Below are positions 7,670-15,488 of a DNA stretch of 42,137 nt, in pieces; the stretch's first letter is position 1; each line of letters starts with the position of its first letter. The notes beneath the pieces were generated by a model, which saw only the letters and a list, made by a program, of their open reading frames with translations, did not search any database and was not told where the DNA came from. The stretch lies in the NCBI GenBank assembly GCA_011192125.1, contig DUEL01000002.1:7171-49307 (forward strand). The letters run 5' to 3'. This DNA comes from Thermoflexia bacterium. Lineage in GTDB: Bacteria; Chloroflexota; Anaerolineae; B4-G1; DUEL01. The position numbers were made by a program, and so were the translations under genes.

Positions 7670-9092
7670 GAACCGCTCTCCTCATCATCTCGCTCCGGAT
7701 CTCCTCCAGCATCTGAGGTGGGAACTGGGAGACCTGAGCCAACGTGGCCTCAAAGACGTCGAGCGCTCGATCCAGCTGCTCCTCCGTGATGGTCAGCGGC
7801 GGCTTGATCTTGACCACGTTCCGCCGGTCGGGCAGGCCGTTCACTATGTCAGGCAGGTCGAGGTCGAAAATGACCCCCTGCCGACGGGCCAGTTCGACCA
7901 GCGCGGCGGCCCGCTCGGTGGCCGGTCGCTTCGTCCCCCGATCCTCCACCAATTCCACGCCGATGAAGAGCCCCGGGCCACGCACGTCGCCGATGAGCGG
8001 ATACTCCTCCTGCATCTGACGCAAGCGGGCGGTGGCCCGCTCCCCCAGCCGCTGCGCCCGGCCGGGCAGATCGAGCCGTACCATCACCTCGATGGCCGCC
8101 AAGGCCGCGGCAAACGCGATGGGGTTAGCACCGAAGGTGGTGTGCTCCTCCACGTAGGCGAATCCCTTCAGGTCCTCCCGCGCCAGCACCGCGCCGATGG
8201 GGAAGCCGCCGCCCAGCCCCTTGGAGAGGACCAGTATATCCGGCACCACACCGTAGTACTCAGCCGCACTCATCGCCCCGATGCGACCGAAGGCGGTCTG
8301 ACACTCGTCGAAGATCAGAAGAATGCCGTGTTTGTGACAGATCTCTTTCAGACCGGCAAGATACCCCGGGGGCGTGGGGATCTGCCCGCCCGCCCCCTGC
8401 ATCGGCTCGATGATCAGACCGGCGATGGGAGCCCCGGCGGCGTACCGGATCGCCTGCTCGACCAAGTCGAGACAGGCCAAGCCGCAGGTGCGGGGGCTGC
8501 GCTGGATGGGACAGCGGTAGCAGTAGGGGTAGGGGAACTTGATGAAGTGGTCGAGCCCGAAGCCGGAGAAGCGGGTCAGGACCGGCATGTAGTGGCTGGC
8601 GGCGATGGTGGCCAGCGTGGCACCGTGGTAGCCCCGGTAGGCGGTGAGGAAGACGGTCGCGCCGGGCCGGTTGACCATCGCCAGCTTCATCGCTGCCTCG
8701 ATGGCGGTGCCGCCACCCTGATTGGTGAGGACCACCCGGGTCAGGTTGCCAGGGAAGAGTTGAGGCAACCGGTTGATCAGTTTGATCCGCGGGATGGTGG
8801 CCCAGCCGAAACGGACGTGGGTGAGGTAGCGCATCTGCTCGACGACGGCAGCCAGCACATCCGGATGGCAGTAGCCGACGTTCAGGGTCCACGCCTGGGC
8901 GGTGCAGTCGATGTACTCGTTACCCTCAATGTCGCGAACGATGGCGCTGGCAGGGAGACCCTCGAAGAGGACTTCGCGGCTGAGAGGTGTGAGGGAGTTG
9001 GCACGGGCGCGCTCGACCTCCTCCTCGGAGACCCCGGTGAGCATCACGCGGATCTCCTCCGGCGAGAGAACCCGCGGTTGGAAAGGTTCCAT
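7659..9092 (-). CDS. Class III PLP-dependent aminotransferase
   Basis: This is a 477-residue fold-type I enzyme of the 4-aminobutyrate/acetylornithine aminotransferase group. The cofactor-binding glycine run is NQGGGTAIEAAMK, the PLP-ring aspartate is D262 in LIFDECQTAFGR, and the Schiff-base lysine is K291 in LSKGLGGGFPIG. The start was set at the ATG at 9092 because AGGAGGGAG lies just upstream; an in-frame ATG 24 codons earlier lacks a site. An inserted cysteine cluster CYRC (C191, C194) with C203 and C207 could bind a metal. The amino donor cannot be deduced; 2,2-dialkylglycine decarboxylase-like or omega-amino acid aminotransferase activity are alternatives. It is the first gene after the promoter at 9135-9164 and probably leads the RLP operon. 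Confidence 0.92.
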   Translation of the reverse strand: MEPFQPRVLSPEEIRVMLTGVSEEEVERARANSLTPLSREVLFEGLPASAIVRDIEGNEYIDCTAQAWTLNVGYCHPDVLAAVVEQMRYLTHVRFGWATIPRIKLINRLPQLFPGNLTRVVLTNQGGGTAIEAAMKLAMVNRPGATVFLTAYRGYHGATLATIAASHYMPVLTRFSGFGLDHFIKFPYPYCYRCPIQRSPRTCGLACLDLVEQAIRYAAGAPIAGLIIEPMQGAGGQIPTPPGYLAGLKEICHKHGILLIFDECQTAFGRIGAMSAAEYYGVVPDILVLSKGLGGGFPIGAVLAREDLKGFAYVEEHTTFGANPIAFAAALAAIEVMVRLDLPGRAQRLGERATARLRQMQEEYPLIGDVRGPGLFIGVELVEDRGTKRPATERAAALVELARRQGVIFDLDLPDIVNGLPDRRNVVKIKPPLTITEEQLDRALDVFEATLAQVSQFPPQMLEEIRSEMMRRAVPER

Positions 9093-9134
9093 CTCCCTCC
9101 TCCTTGGCCGATGGACCGTTCGCGCTGCATCTGG

Positions 9135-9164
9135 ATTATAGCACTCATCGGGGAGAAGTGTCAA
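9135..9164 (-). promoter_or_regulatory. Sigma-70-type promoter of the aminotransferase/RLP operon
   Basis: Read on the minus strand, TTGACA (9164-9159), an 18-base spacer and TATAAT (9140-9135) match the housekeeping consensus perfectly. The predicted start near 9128 gives a leader of about 36 bases to the ATG at 9092. Confidence 0.8.
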
Positions 9165-9216
9165 AAGGACCGAAGCCCCTCGCGCCTGTAATAGTTTGGC
9201 AGGAGGGATGGAACAG

Positions 9217-9277
9217 CGAATCCTGAACGAATTAGCGAATCAGGGATGAGCCTCCGATTCGTTACGTTCAGGATTCG
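9217..9277. repeat. Imperfect inverted repeat between divergent genes
   Basis: The left arm starts CGAATCCTGAACG (9217-9229) and ends TAGCGAATC; the right arm (9256-9277) is its complement, with 13 identical outer bases and an inner TAACGAATC. The right arm is 3 bases shorter. It lies between the aminotransferase promoter and the ABC ATPase promoter, so it may be an operator, a bidirectional hairpin or a relic repeat element. No second copy was noticed in this window. Confidence 0.7.
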
Positions 9278-9338
9278 TCGTCTCACCTGCCCGCGGTCTC
9301 CCCACCTACCAGCTTGCCACAGACACGACGCCCCTCGG

Positions 9339-9367
9339 TTGTGCTCTCCGCACCATTAGGGTATATT
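9339..9367 (+). promoter_or_regulatory. Promoter of the ABC ATPase gene, apparently leaderless
   Basis: TTGTGC, a 17-base spacer and TATATT end only 8 bases before the ATG at 9376. The expected transcription start is at or next to the A of the start codon, and no Shine-Dalgarno site lies between. This predicts a leaderless mRNA. Confidence 0.6.
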
Positions 9368-9375
9368 GAAGCCCG

Positions 9376-10443
9376 ATGGCTCTGCTGGAAGTCCGTGGAT
9401 TACACAAATCCTACCCCGACGGATGGAGCCTGGCGGACGTGCACTTCGTCGTAGAGGAAGAGGAGATCGTCTGCCTGCTGGGCCCATCCGGCTGCGGCAA
9501 GACGACCCTCCTGCGGCTGATCGCCGGCCTGGAGGAGCCGGAAGGCGGGCAGGTGCTGCTGGACGGTCGAGACGTGACGCACGTCCCCCCTCACCGCCGA
9601 GGGATCGGCCTGATGTTCCAGGAGTACGCCCTCTTCCCCCACAGGAACGTCTTCGACAACGTCGCCTTCGGCCTGCGGATGGCCGGATGGGACCGAAAGG
9701 CGATCCAGGACCGGGTCGCGGAGGTCCTGGGCTGGGTTGGATTGACCGGCTTCGAGACGCGGGACGTGAACCGGCTTTCCGGAGGGGAGCGGCAGCGGGT
9801 TGCACTGGCCCGCAGCCTCGCCCCTCGCCCCCGCCTGCTGATGCTGGACGAACCGTTGGGGGCGTTGGATCGGGCTCTGCGGGAGCGGTTGCTGGAGGAA
9901 CTGCCGGAGATCCTCAAGCGGGCAGGCGTCGCTGCGATCACGGTGACCCACGACCAGGAGGAGGCGTTCGCGCTAGCCGACCGCATCGTGGTGATGCGGG
10001 ACGGACGGGTAGTCCAGCAGGGAACGCCAGAAACGGTCTACCGACATCCCGCCTCCCCCTGGGTCGCCCGTTTCCTCGGCCTGACCAACCTCCTCCCGGC
10101 CGTCGCCCTGGAGCCGGGTTGGGTAGAGACCCCCCTGGGACGGCTGCGGGTCGAGGACGACCGTCGCTGGGAGGTTGGAGCCCCAGCCACGCTTCTGATC
10201 CGCCCGGAGGCGGCACGGCCGGGAGAGGGGGAGGTCAACCCGGTCGACGGGGTAGTACGGGAACGGACCTTCCGCGGAGGCCACTACCGGATCGTGATGG
10301 AGTGCGAGCAGGGGACGAGGCTGAACCTGGAGTGGCCCTCCGGCCCCTCGGTCCCTCGGACGGGAGAGGCGGTTCGCTGCCACCTCGACCCGAGCGGATT
10401 GGTCCTCCTCCCCAGCGAGACCCACGGCCCCGACGGGCCCTGA
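9376..10443 (+). CDS. ABC transporter ATP-binding protein, PotA/FbpC-like with TOBE domain
   Basis: This 355-residue cytoplasmic ATPase belongs to the importer family that includes spermidine/putrescine, iron(III) and sulfate/molybdate ATPases. It shows Walker A GPSGCGKTT (36-44), the Q-loop MFQEYALFPH (Q82), the signature LSGGERQR (134-141), Walker B LLMLDEP (D158, E159) and the H-loop THDQEEAFALADR (H192). A C-terminal TOBE-type region (about 235-350) includes LIRPEAAR. It would energise uptake through a permease, but no permease or binding-protein gene is adjacent, so it is an orphan here and its substrate cannot be told. Its promoter places the mRNA start at the ATG. Confidence 0.93.
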   Translation: MALLEVRGLHKSYPDGWSLADVHFVVEEEEIVCLLGPSGCGKTTLLRLIAGLEEPEGGQVLLDGRDVTHVPPHRRGIGLMFQEYALFPHRNVFDNVAFGLRMAGWDRKAIQDRVAEVLGWVGLTGFETRDVNRLSGGERQRVALARSLAPRPRLLMLDEPLGALDRALRERLLEELPEILKRAGVAAITVTHDQEEAFALADRIVVMRDGRVVQQGTPETVYRHPASPWVARFLGLTNLLPAVALEPGWVETPLGRLRVEDDRRWEVGAPATLLIRPEAARPGEGEVNPVDGVVRERTFRGGHYRIVMECEQGTRLNLEWPSGPSVPRTGEAVRCHLDPSGLVLLPSETHGPDGP

Positions 10444-10486
10444 TCGACAGCCCCGCACCTCCTCGCATCCACGCCGTCCCTGCGAC

Positions 10487-10514
10487 TTGCCAGCCGCCTG
10501 GACTCGAGTATACT
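10487..10514 (+). promoter_or_regulatory. Promoter upstream of the GPH symporter gene
   Basis: TTGCCA, a 16-base spacer and TATACT fall 197 bases before the ATG at 10711. This leaves a leader of roughly 190 bases without an evident gene. I see no riboswitch I can name in it. The stretch between the ABC ATPase stop (10443) and 10711 holds nothing else I can support. Confidence 0.5.
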
Positions 10515-10710
10515 CCCCTCCGTCCAGGGTCCATTCTCATCCATCGGGTACGGGCAACCTACATCGCACCGTTCCAGACCCTCACCGCACGAGAACAACA
10601 AGATTTACCCTTCCTCCCCCACCTCCGAGTGCCCCGATGAGATTGACCTGGCGAAGAGCGAGGTACTCCCTTCAAGGTTCCCTGTAATCCAGCCAAGGAG
10701 AGAAAGAGAG

Positions 10711-12060
10711 ATGAAAGGGCTCAGGCGTACGCTCTTCCACATCAGTTACTCGATGGGTAACTTCGCCAACACCATCGCCTACCAGGTCTTCGGCAACCGG
10801 ATCCAGTTCTACTACGTCGATATCCTGGGTTTGAACGCGGCGGTCGCGGGGATCATCTGGACCATCTACGGCGTCTGGAACGCCGTCAACGACCCACTGA
10901 TGGGCCAGGTGTCGGATCGAACCCGGACGCGGATGGGGCGGCGGGTCCCCTACGTGCTCTTCGGCGCCATCCCCCTCGGCCTCTCCTTCTTCCTCCTGTG
11001 GACCCCGCCCGGACACAGCCCGTGGGTCCTGGCGGCCTATTTCTTCGCCATACTCTTCATCTTCGACACGCTCTACAGCCTGACCATGATCGCCTACAAC
11101 GCCCTCTTCCCCGAGGTCGCGCCCACGCTACGGGACCGGGTCGACCTCTCGGCGACCCGGGAGGTGATGGCCGTCGTCGCGCTCCTCCTCGCCTACATCC
11201 TCGCTCCCATCCTCGCCGACACGGTGGGTTACGTCTGGATGGGGGCCATCATGGGCACGCTGGTGGCCATCGGTTATATGATCTCGATGATCGGGGTCCG
11301 CGAAGCCCCCCTGAGTGAAGAGGAGGACGAGGTCGGGTTGATCGACGCGCTGAAGATCGTCTTCTCCAGCGTGCCTTTCCGCTGGTTCCTGGGCGCCGAC
11401 CTGGCCAAGGAGTACATCTGGCTGGTCCTCGGGGCTACTCTCCCCTTCTGGCGCAAGTACGCCCTGGGCATTCTGGGGGAGACCCAGGTGTTCGGTATGA
11501 CGATGGGGCCGGGGGATGTGGAGGCGATCCTGCTGGGCGTGCCGATCCTCCTCACGGCCCCCTGCGTGCTGCTCTGGCGTCCCATCGTGCCTCGACTGGG
11601 GTATCGGAAGACCTGGATTGTGGCCAGCCTCATCTTCATCCCTGCCTTTCTCATCCTGGCCTTTGCCAAAGACTTTTACACCGCCCTCCTGGGGACGATC
11701 TTCGTCGCGCCGGGCCTCGCCGGGTCGATGATCATGCCGTTCCCGGTGATGTCCGAGATCATCGACGACGATGCGGCACGGCACGGCGTCCGGCGGGAAG
11801 GGATCTTCTTCGGAATGGCGTGGGGCATCGTCAAACTGGCCTATTCCGCCCAGGGGGTCCTCTTCGCCTCCGTGATGTCGGCCACCGGCTACATCGCCGG
11901 GAGCGACGTCCAGCCATTGAGCGCTATCTGGGGGATCCGGTTCCTCATCGGCATCACCCCCATCATCGCCAGCCTCATCATCGTCTACTGCATGTACAAG
12001 TACCCACTGGGACGCAAGACCGGTGCTCAGGCGGTGCTGGTGGAAGGCGGCAGCGAATAG
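10711..12060 (+). CDS. GPH-family (MelB-like) glycoside:cation symporter
   Basis: A 449-residue protein of the major facilitator superfamily with about twelve membrane segments. The segment WNAVNDPLMGQVSDRTRTRMGRRVPYV is the GPH/MelB hallmark, with Asp residues that couple sugar to cation movement and the cytoplasmic loop RTRMGRR between helices 2 and 3. The N-terminus SYSMGNFANTIAYQVF is also typical. Substrates in this family include melibiose, xylosides and glucuronides; the sequence does not tell which. AAGGAGAGAAAGAGAG precedes the ATG. A PLP lyase gene follows after a repeat element, so the two may be co-transcribed, giving an importer plus catabolic enzyme pair. Confidence 0.9.
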   Translation: MKGLRRTLFHISYSMGNFANTIAYQVFGNRIQFYYVDILGLNAAVAGIIWTIYGVWNAVNDPLMGQVSDRTRTRMGRRVPYVLFGAIPLGLSFFLLWTPPGHSPWVLAAYFFAILFIFDTLYSLTMIAYNALFPEVAPTLRDRVDLSATREVMAVVALLLAYILAPILADTVGYVWMGAIMGTLVAIGYMISMIGVREAPLSEEEDEVGLIDALKIVFSSVPFRWFLGADLAKEYIWLVLGATLPFWRKYALGILGETQVFGMTMGPGDVEAILLGVPILLTAPCVLLWRPIVPRLGYRKTWIVASLIFIPAFLILAFAKDFYTALLGTIFVAPGLAGSMIMPFPVMSEIIDDDAARHGVRREGIFFGMAWGIVKLAYSAQGVLFASVMSATGYIAGSDVQPLSAIWGIRFLIGITPIIASLIIVYCMYKYPLGRKTGAQAVLVEGGSE

Positions 12061-12063
12061 AAC

Positions 12064-12133
12064 GCCGCGGAAGCGCGGAGGGGCGCAGAGGGACGTCCAG
12101 AAAAACTCTGCGCCCCCGCGTCTCTGTAGTGAG
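12064..12133. repeat. Dispersed CGCAGAG-type palindromic repeat, copy 1
   Basis: The left arm (12064-12090) contains GCGCGGAGGGGCGCAGAG and the right arm (12106-12133) CTCTGCGCCCCCGCGTCTCTG, nearly complementary, with a short A-rich loop. It begins directly after the symporter stop codon. Other copies lie near 22407, 32584, 33980, 36025, 38027 and 39204. Confidence 0.8.
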
Positions 12134-12171
12134 GACCAACCGGTGATTAAGACAGGGGGAAGGAGGAGAGG

Positions 12172-13599
12172 ATGCGGATCCCGAGAGAAGGACGGTCGAA
12201 GGAGGAAATCCTCGCCGCGTTGCAAAAGATGAGAGCGCACGATCTGGACTGGCGGTCGGGACGGGTGTGGGCCTACGTCTACAACCCCGGCGACGAGGTG
12301 CGGGAGGTGGTGGACCAGGCCTACCTTATGTATCTGAGCGAGAACGCCCTCGATCCGACCGTCTTTCCAAGCCTGCTGCGGCTGGAGACGGAGGTGGTCC
12401 GGATGCTGGCCGACCTGCTCCGCGGCGATGAGCGGGTGGTGGGGAACGTCACCACGGGGGGGACCGAGAGCATCCTCCTGGCGGTGAAGGCCGCCCGGGA
12501 CTGGGCCCGCGCCGAGCGGCCGGAGGTCACCACGCCGGAGATGGTCCTGCCGATGACGGCCCACGGAGCCTTCCACAAAGCAGCCCACTACTTCGGGGTC
12601 AAGCCGGTGGTCGCGCCGTTCGACCCCCAGACCTTCCGGGCGGATGTGGACGGGATGCGGGAGGCGATCACGGAGAACACCATCCTTCTGGTGGCGTCCG
12701 CCCCGTGCTACTCGCAGGGGGTGATCGACCCCATCCAGGAGATCGGCGCGCTGGCCCAGGAGAAGGGGCTGCTTTTCCATGTGGACGCCTGTGTCGGAGG
12801 CATCCACCTCTCGTTTATGCGGAAGATGGGCTACCCGGTGCCCGACTTCGATTTCACCGTGCCCGGCGTGACCTCCATCTCGGTCGATATGCACAAGTAC
12901 GGCTACGCCGCCAAGGGATGTTCGGCGGTCCTGTATCGGGATCGAAGCCTGCGCCGCTACCAGATCTACGCCTGTGCCGAGACGACCGCTTACGCGCTGG
13001 TCAACCCGACCGTCCTGAGCAGCCGGTCGGGCGCGCCCCTGGCGGCCGCCTGGGCGATCCTCAACTATCTGGGTGAGGAGGGATACGAACGGATCGTGCG
13101 GGCGGTGCAGGAGGCGACCCAACGGCTGATCGAGGGGATCAACGGGATCGACGGCCTGTACGTGCTCGGCGAGCCGGATATGTGCCTCTTCTCGTTCGCG
13201 TCGGACACGGTCAACGTCTTCCAACTCGCCGACGAGATGAGACGGCGCGGCTGGTACCTGCAACCCCAGTTTTCCACCCCCCTCTCCCCCCGGAACCTGC
13301 ACATCTCCGTCAATTACGGGACCGTCCCGGCGGTGGACGCTTTGCTGGAGGACCTGCGGGAGGCAGTGGAGGTCGTCAAGGACCTCCCCCCGCTGGACGC
13401 GGAGTTCATCCGCGCGGTGGCGTCCCTCCTGACCGAGGAGACGACACCGGAGACGTTCGCCCGGGTAGCGGAGATGGCCGGCCTCCGTGGGTCGAGCCTG
13501 CCGGAGGATATGGCCCTCATCCACGAGGTCATCGATGCCCTTCCTCCCGAGGTGGTCAACCTGCTCCTCGTGGAGTACTTCAACGACCTCTACGTCTGA
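12172..13599 (+). CDS. PLP-dependent lyase/decarboxylase, sphingosine-1-phosphate-lyase-like
   Basis: A 475-residue group II decarboxylase-fold enzyme. GNVTTGGTESILLAVKAAR binds the PLP phosphate, FHVDACVGG supplies the ring-binding aspartate (D205), and SVDMHKYGYAAKG carries the Schiff-base lysine K242. The DxHKYGYAxKG form is typical of sphingosine-1-phosphate lyase and related bacterial proteins, as opposed to glutamate decarboxylase. The likely reaction is retro-aldol cleavage of a phosphorylated amino alcohol, or decarboxylation of an amino acid; the substrate is unknown. After about residue 385 there is an extra helical C-terminal part (TTPETFARVAEMAGL) beyond the minimal fold. GGAAGGAGGAGAGG precedes the ATG. 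No sphingolipid synthesis genes are seen nearby. Confidence 0.88.
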   Translation: MRIPREGRSKEEILAALQKMRAHDLDWRSGRVWAYVYNPGDEVREVVDQAYLMYLSENALDPTVFPSLLRLETEVVRMLADLLRGDERVVGNVTTGGTESILLAVKAARDWARAERPEVTTPEMVLPMTAHGAFHKAAHYFGVKPVVAPFDPQTFRADVDGMREAITENTILLVASAPCYSQGVIDPIQEIGALAQEKGLLFHVDACVGGIHLSFMRKMGYPVPDFDFTVPGVTSISVDMHKYGYAAKGCSAVLYRDRSLRRYQIYACAETTAYALVNPTVLSSRSGAPLAAAWAILNYLGEEGYERIVRAVQEATQRLIEGINGIDGLYVLGEPDMCLFSFASDTVNVFQLADEMRRRGWYLQPQFSTPLSPRNLHISVNYGTVPAVDALLEDLREAVEVVKDLPPLDAEFIRAVASLLTEETTPETFARVAEMAGLRGSSLPEDMALIHEVIDALPPEVVNLLLVEYFNDLYV

Positions 13600-13611
13600 G
13601 CCGGTGAGCAT

Positions 13612-13640
13612 TTGACCCCTCCCCCCGGGCAGGGTATAAT
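13612..13640 (+). promoter_or_regulatory. Sigma-70-type promoter of the DUF1648 gene
   Basis: TTGACC, an exact 17-base spacer and TATAAT stand 27 bases before the ATG at 13668. It begins 12 bases after the stop of the lyase gene, so DUF1648 and DUF92 form a new transcription unit. Confidence 0.8.
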
Positions 13641-13667
13641 TCGGCCCGCTTTGGGAGAGAGGCGAGC

Positions 13668-14567
13668 ATGACGGAATGGGAGACTGATCCACAACGGGGG
13701 CTTCGGGTTGGCCTGGGCATCATCGCCGCCATCCTGCTGGTGGATGGCGGGTTGATCGCCTGGGCCGCGAGCCGTCCCGTCTCCCTCTGGACCTTCCTGG
13801 TCGGCCTCTGGGTTTTGATCAGCCTGGGCCTCGTCGCCTTGATGGCCTATTGGCTGAACGGACTGCTCCACTCCGTCTACGCGCTGGACCGGAACGCGTT
13901 GACCATCGTGTGGGGAGGGAACCGGCATGTGGTGCCCACCCCCCTCATCGAACGGGTCCTCCTGGGAAGCGAACTGGAGGGCCGGGTGCGGTTCCGGGGT
14001 GTCCGCTGGCCTGGCTACTGGGTCGGTTACGGCGAGATCGAAGGAGTCGGGCCGGCGATCCTCTACGCCACCGTCCCTCCGCGTGAGCAGGTGTTCATCA
14101 TCGCCCAAGGAGTCGCTTACGGCATCTCACCGGATGATGTGGAGGGGTTCCTGCGCACCCTCCAGACCCGCCTGCAGATGGGGCCGACCCAGCGGGTGGA
14201 ACCGATCTCCGAAGGACCCGCCTTCCTGAAATGGGACTTCTGGCGGGATCGCCTGGGGCTGGTGCTCCTTGCCGGGGCCACACTGGGCGTCCTGGCCCTC
14301 TTCGGCTTCCTCTCCGCGCGGTTTCCCTCCCTGCCCCGGCTTCTCCCCCTCCACTTCGACGCCACCGGCGCGCCGGACCGGCTGGGGCCGCGGCAACAGA
14401 TCTTCTTCATCCCTGCCATCGGGCTGGTGGTCCTCCTGGTCAACGGGGGGCTCGGCGGCCTCCTGTACCGCCGGGAGCGGGTTGCCTCCTACCTCCTATG
14501 GGGAAGCGCGGGGTTGGTCCAACTGCTCCTGTGGGCGGCGGTGATCGGCATCCTGCGCGCCGCGTGA
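13668..14567 (+). CDS. Membrane protein with PH-like region and DUF1648 domain
   Basis: The 299-residue protein has two membrane segments near the N-terminus (about 15-70), then a soluble stretch that resembles a bacterial PH-like domain (YALDRNALTIVWGGNRHVVP, with a later PREQVFIIAQG). Two or three more membrane segments follow. The C-terminal part contains LPLHFDATGAPDRLGPRQQ, the DUF1648 signature, and ends in two membrane helices. DUF1648 occurs in SdpI-like immunity and signalling proteins and in many uncharacterised membrane proteins. GGGAGAGAGGCGAGC precedes the ATG. The DUF92 gene follows after 19 bases. No function can be assigned. Confidence 0.85.
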   Translation: MTEWETDPQRGLRVGLGIIAAILLVDGGLIAWAASRPVSLWTFLVGLWVLISLGLVALMAYWLNGLLHSVYALDRNALTIVWGGNRHVVPTPLIERVLLGSELEGRVRFRGVRWPGYWVGYGEIEGVGPAILYATVPPREQVFIIAQGVAYGISPDDVEGFLRTLQTRLQMGPTQRVEPISEGPAFLKWDFWRDRLGLVLLAGATLGVLALFGFLSARFPSLPRLLPLHFDATGAPDRLGPRQQIFFIPAIGLVVLLVNGGLGGLLYRRERVASYLLWGSAGLVQLLLWAAVIGILRAA

Positions 14568-14586
14568 GACCGGCTGACGTTGTGCG

Positions 14587-15429
14587 ATGGAAAACCTGCC
14601 GAGTTGGCCCAACCTGGTCAGCGGTCTGGTGCTCTCGGCGGTGATCGCCGCCGTAGCGTATCGACGGGAAGCACTCTCCCCCAGCGGAGTGGTGGGCGCG
14701 CTGCTCAGCGGCACCGTGATGTTCGGCCTCGGCGGATGGGAATGGGGCCTCCTTCTCATCGGCTTCTTCATCTCGTCCAGCCTCCTCTCCCTCTACCGGG
14801 CCGAGGAGAAAGCGGGACTGGCGGAGAAGTTCGCCAAGGGCCACCGGCGGGACCTGGGGCAAGCGCTGGCGAACGCCGGGGTGGGAATGGGGCTGGCAGT
14901 GGCCTCCCTCTTCTGGTCCCGCCCGCTATTGTACGGAGCCTGCGCTGGGGCGATGGCTGCGGTCAACGCCGACACCTGGGCGACGGAGATCGGCGTCCTC
15001 AGCCGCAAGTCCCCCCGATTGATCACCACCGGCCGCCGGGTGGAGGTCGGCACCTCCGGGGGCGTGACCGGGCTGGGAATGCTGGTCAGCCTGGCCGGAG
15101 CGGCGTTCATCGGGCTGCTCGCGGCGGTCGGGGCCTGGTTCGGGGCCCACTCGGCTTCGGTGGCGACCGCTGCCTTTGTCGGTGGCACCGTGGGCGGGAC
15201 GGTCGGCAGCCTGTTCGACAGCCTGCTGGGAGCGACGTGGCAGGGCATCTACTGGTGCCCCCGCTGCGAAAAGGAGACGGAACGGCCCCTCCACCGCTGC
15301 GGAACGGCCGCTCAACCGGTGCGGGGATACACCTGGTTGGGAAACGACCTGGTGAACTTCCTCTCATCGGTCGCGGGCGCGCTGGTCGCAGCCGGAATCG
15401 GGTGGCTGTATCTGGGAAATTTGGGATAA
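14587..15429 (+). CDS. DUF92 family membrane protein (TMEM19/VTE6-like)
   Basis: The protein has 280 residues and six or seven membrane segments. Family marks are LSPSGVVGALLSGTVMFGLGGWEW near the N-terminus, NADTWATEIGVLS in the middle, TSGGVTGLGMLVSLAGA, and VGGTVGSLFDSLLGATWQG. The plant member VTE6 is a phytyl-phosphate kinase, so a polyprenyl or alkyl phosphate kinase role is possible but unproven for bacteria. A short cytoplasmic loop near residues 223-243 holds WCPRCEKETE and HRCG, a possible zinc site, then the typical WLGNDLVNFLSS. It shares the promoter at 13612-13640 with the DUF1648 gene. Confidence 0.88.
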   Translation: MENLPSWPNLVSGLVLSAVIAAVAYRREALSPSGVVGALLSGTVMFGLGGWEWGLLLIGFFISSSLLSLYRAEEKAGLAEKFAKGHRRDLGQALANAGVGMGLAVASLFWSRPLLYGACAGAMAAVNADTWATEIGVLSRKSPRLITTGRRVEVGTSGGVTGLGMLVSLAGAAFIGLLAAVGAWFGAHSASVATAAFVGGTVGGTVGSLFDSLLGATWQGIYWCPRCEKETERPLHRCGTAAQPVRGYTWLGNDLVNFLSSVAGALVAAGIGWLYLGNLG

Positions 15430-15457
15430 ATTCAGGGAAAAGATTGGGACATATGGC

Positions 15458-15486
15458 TTGACACCCGCCTCCATACGCGGTATCCT
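15458..15486 (+). promoter_or_regulatory. Strong promoter of the mini-FtsK module
   Basis: TTGACA (15458-15463), a 17-base spacer and TATCCT (15481-15486). The expected start point, near 15493, falls inside the perfect palindrome that follows, so a bound repressor would block RNA polymerase. Confidence 0.75.
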
Positions 15487-15488
15487 TA

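Noticed and set aside
9376..10443. A complete ABC importer locus
   Set aside because: No permease or binding-protein gene is adjacent on either side.
10515..10710. A riboswitch in the roughly 190-base leader of the GPH symporter gene
   Set aside because: No conserved aptamer sequence or clear terminator/antiterminator pair could be recognised by eye.
11128..13692. An 854-codon minus-strand frame opposite the GPH symporter and PLP lyase genes
   Set aside because: Low-complexity composition and complete overlap with two clear genes; a shadow frame.
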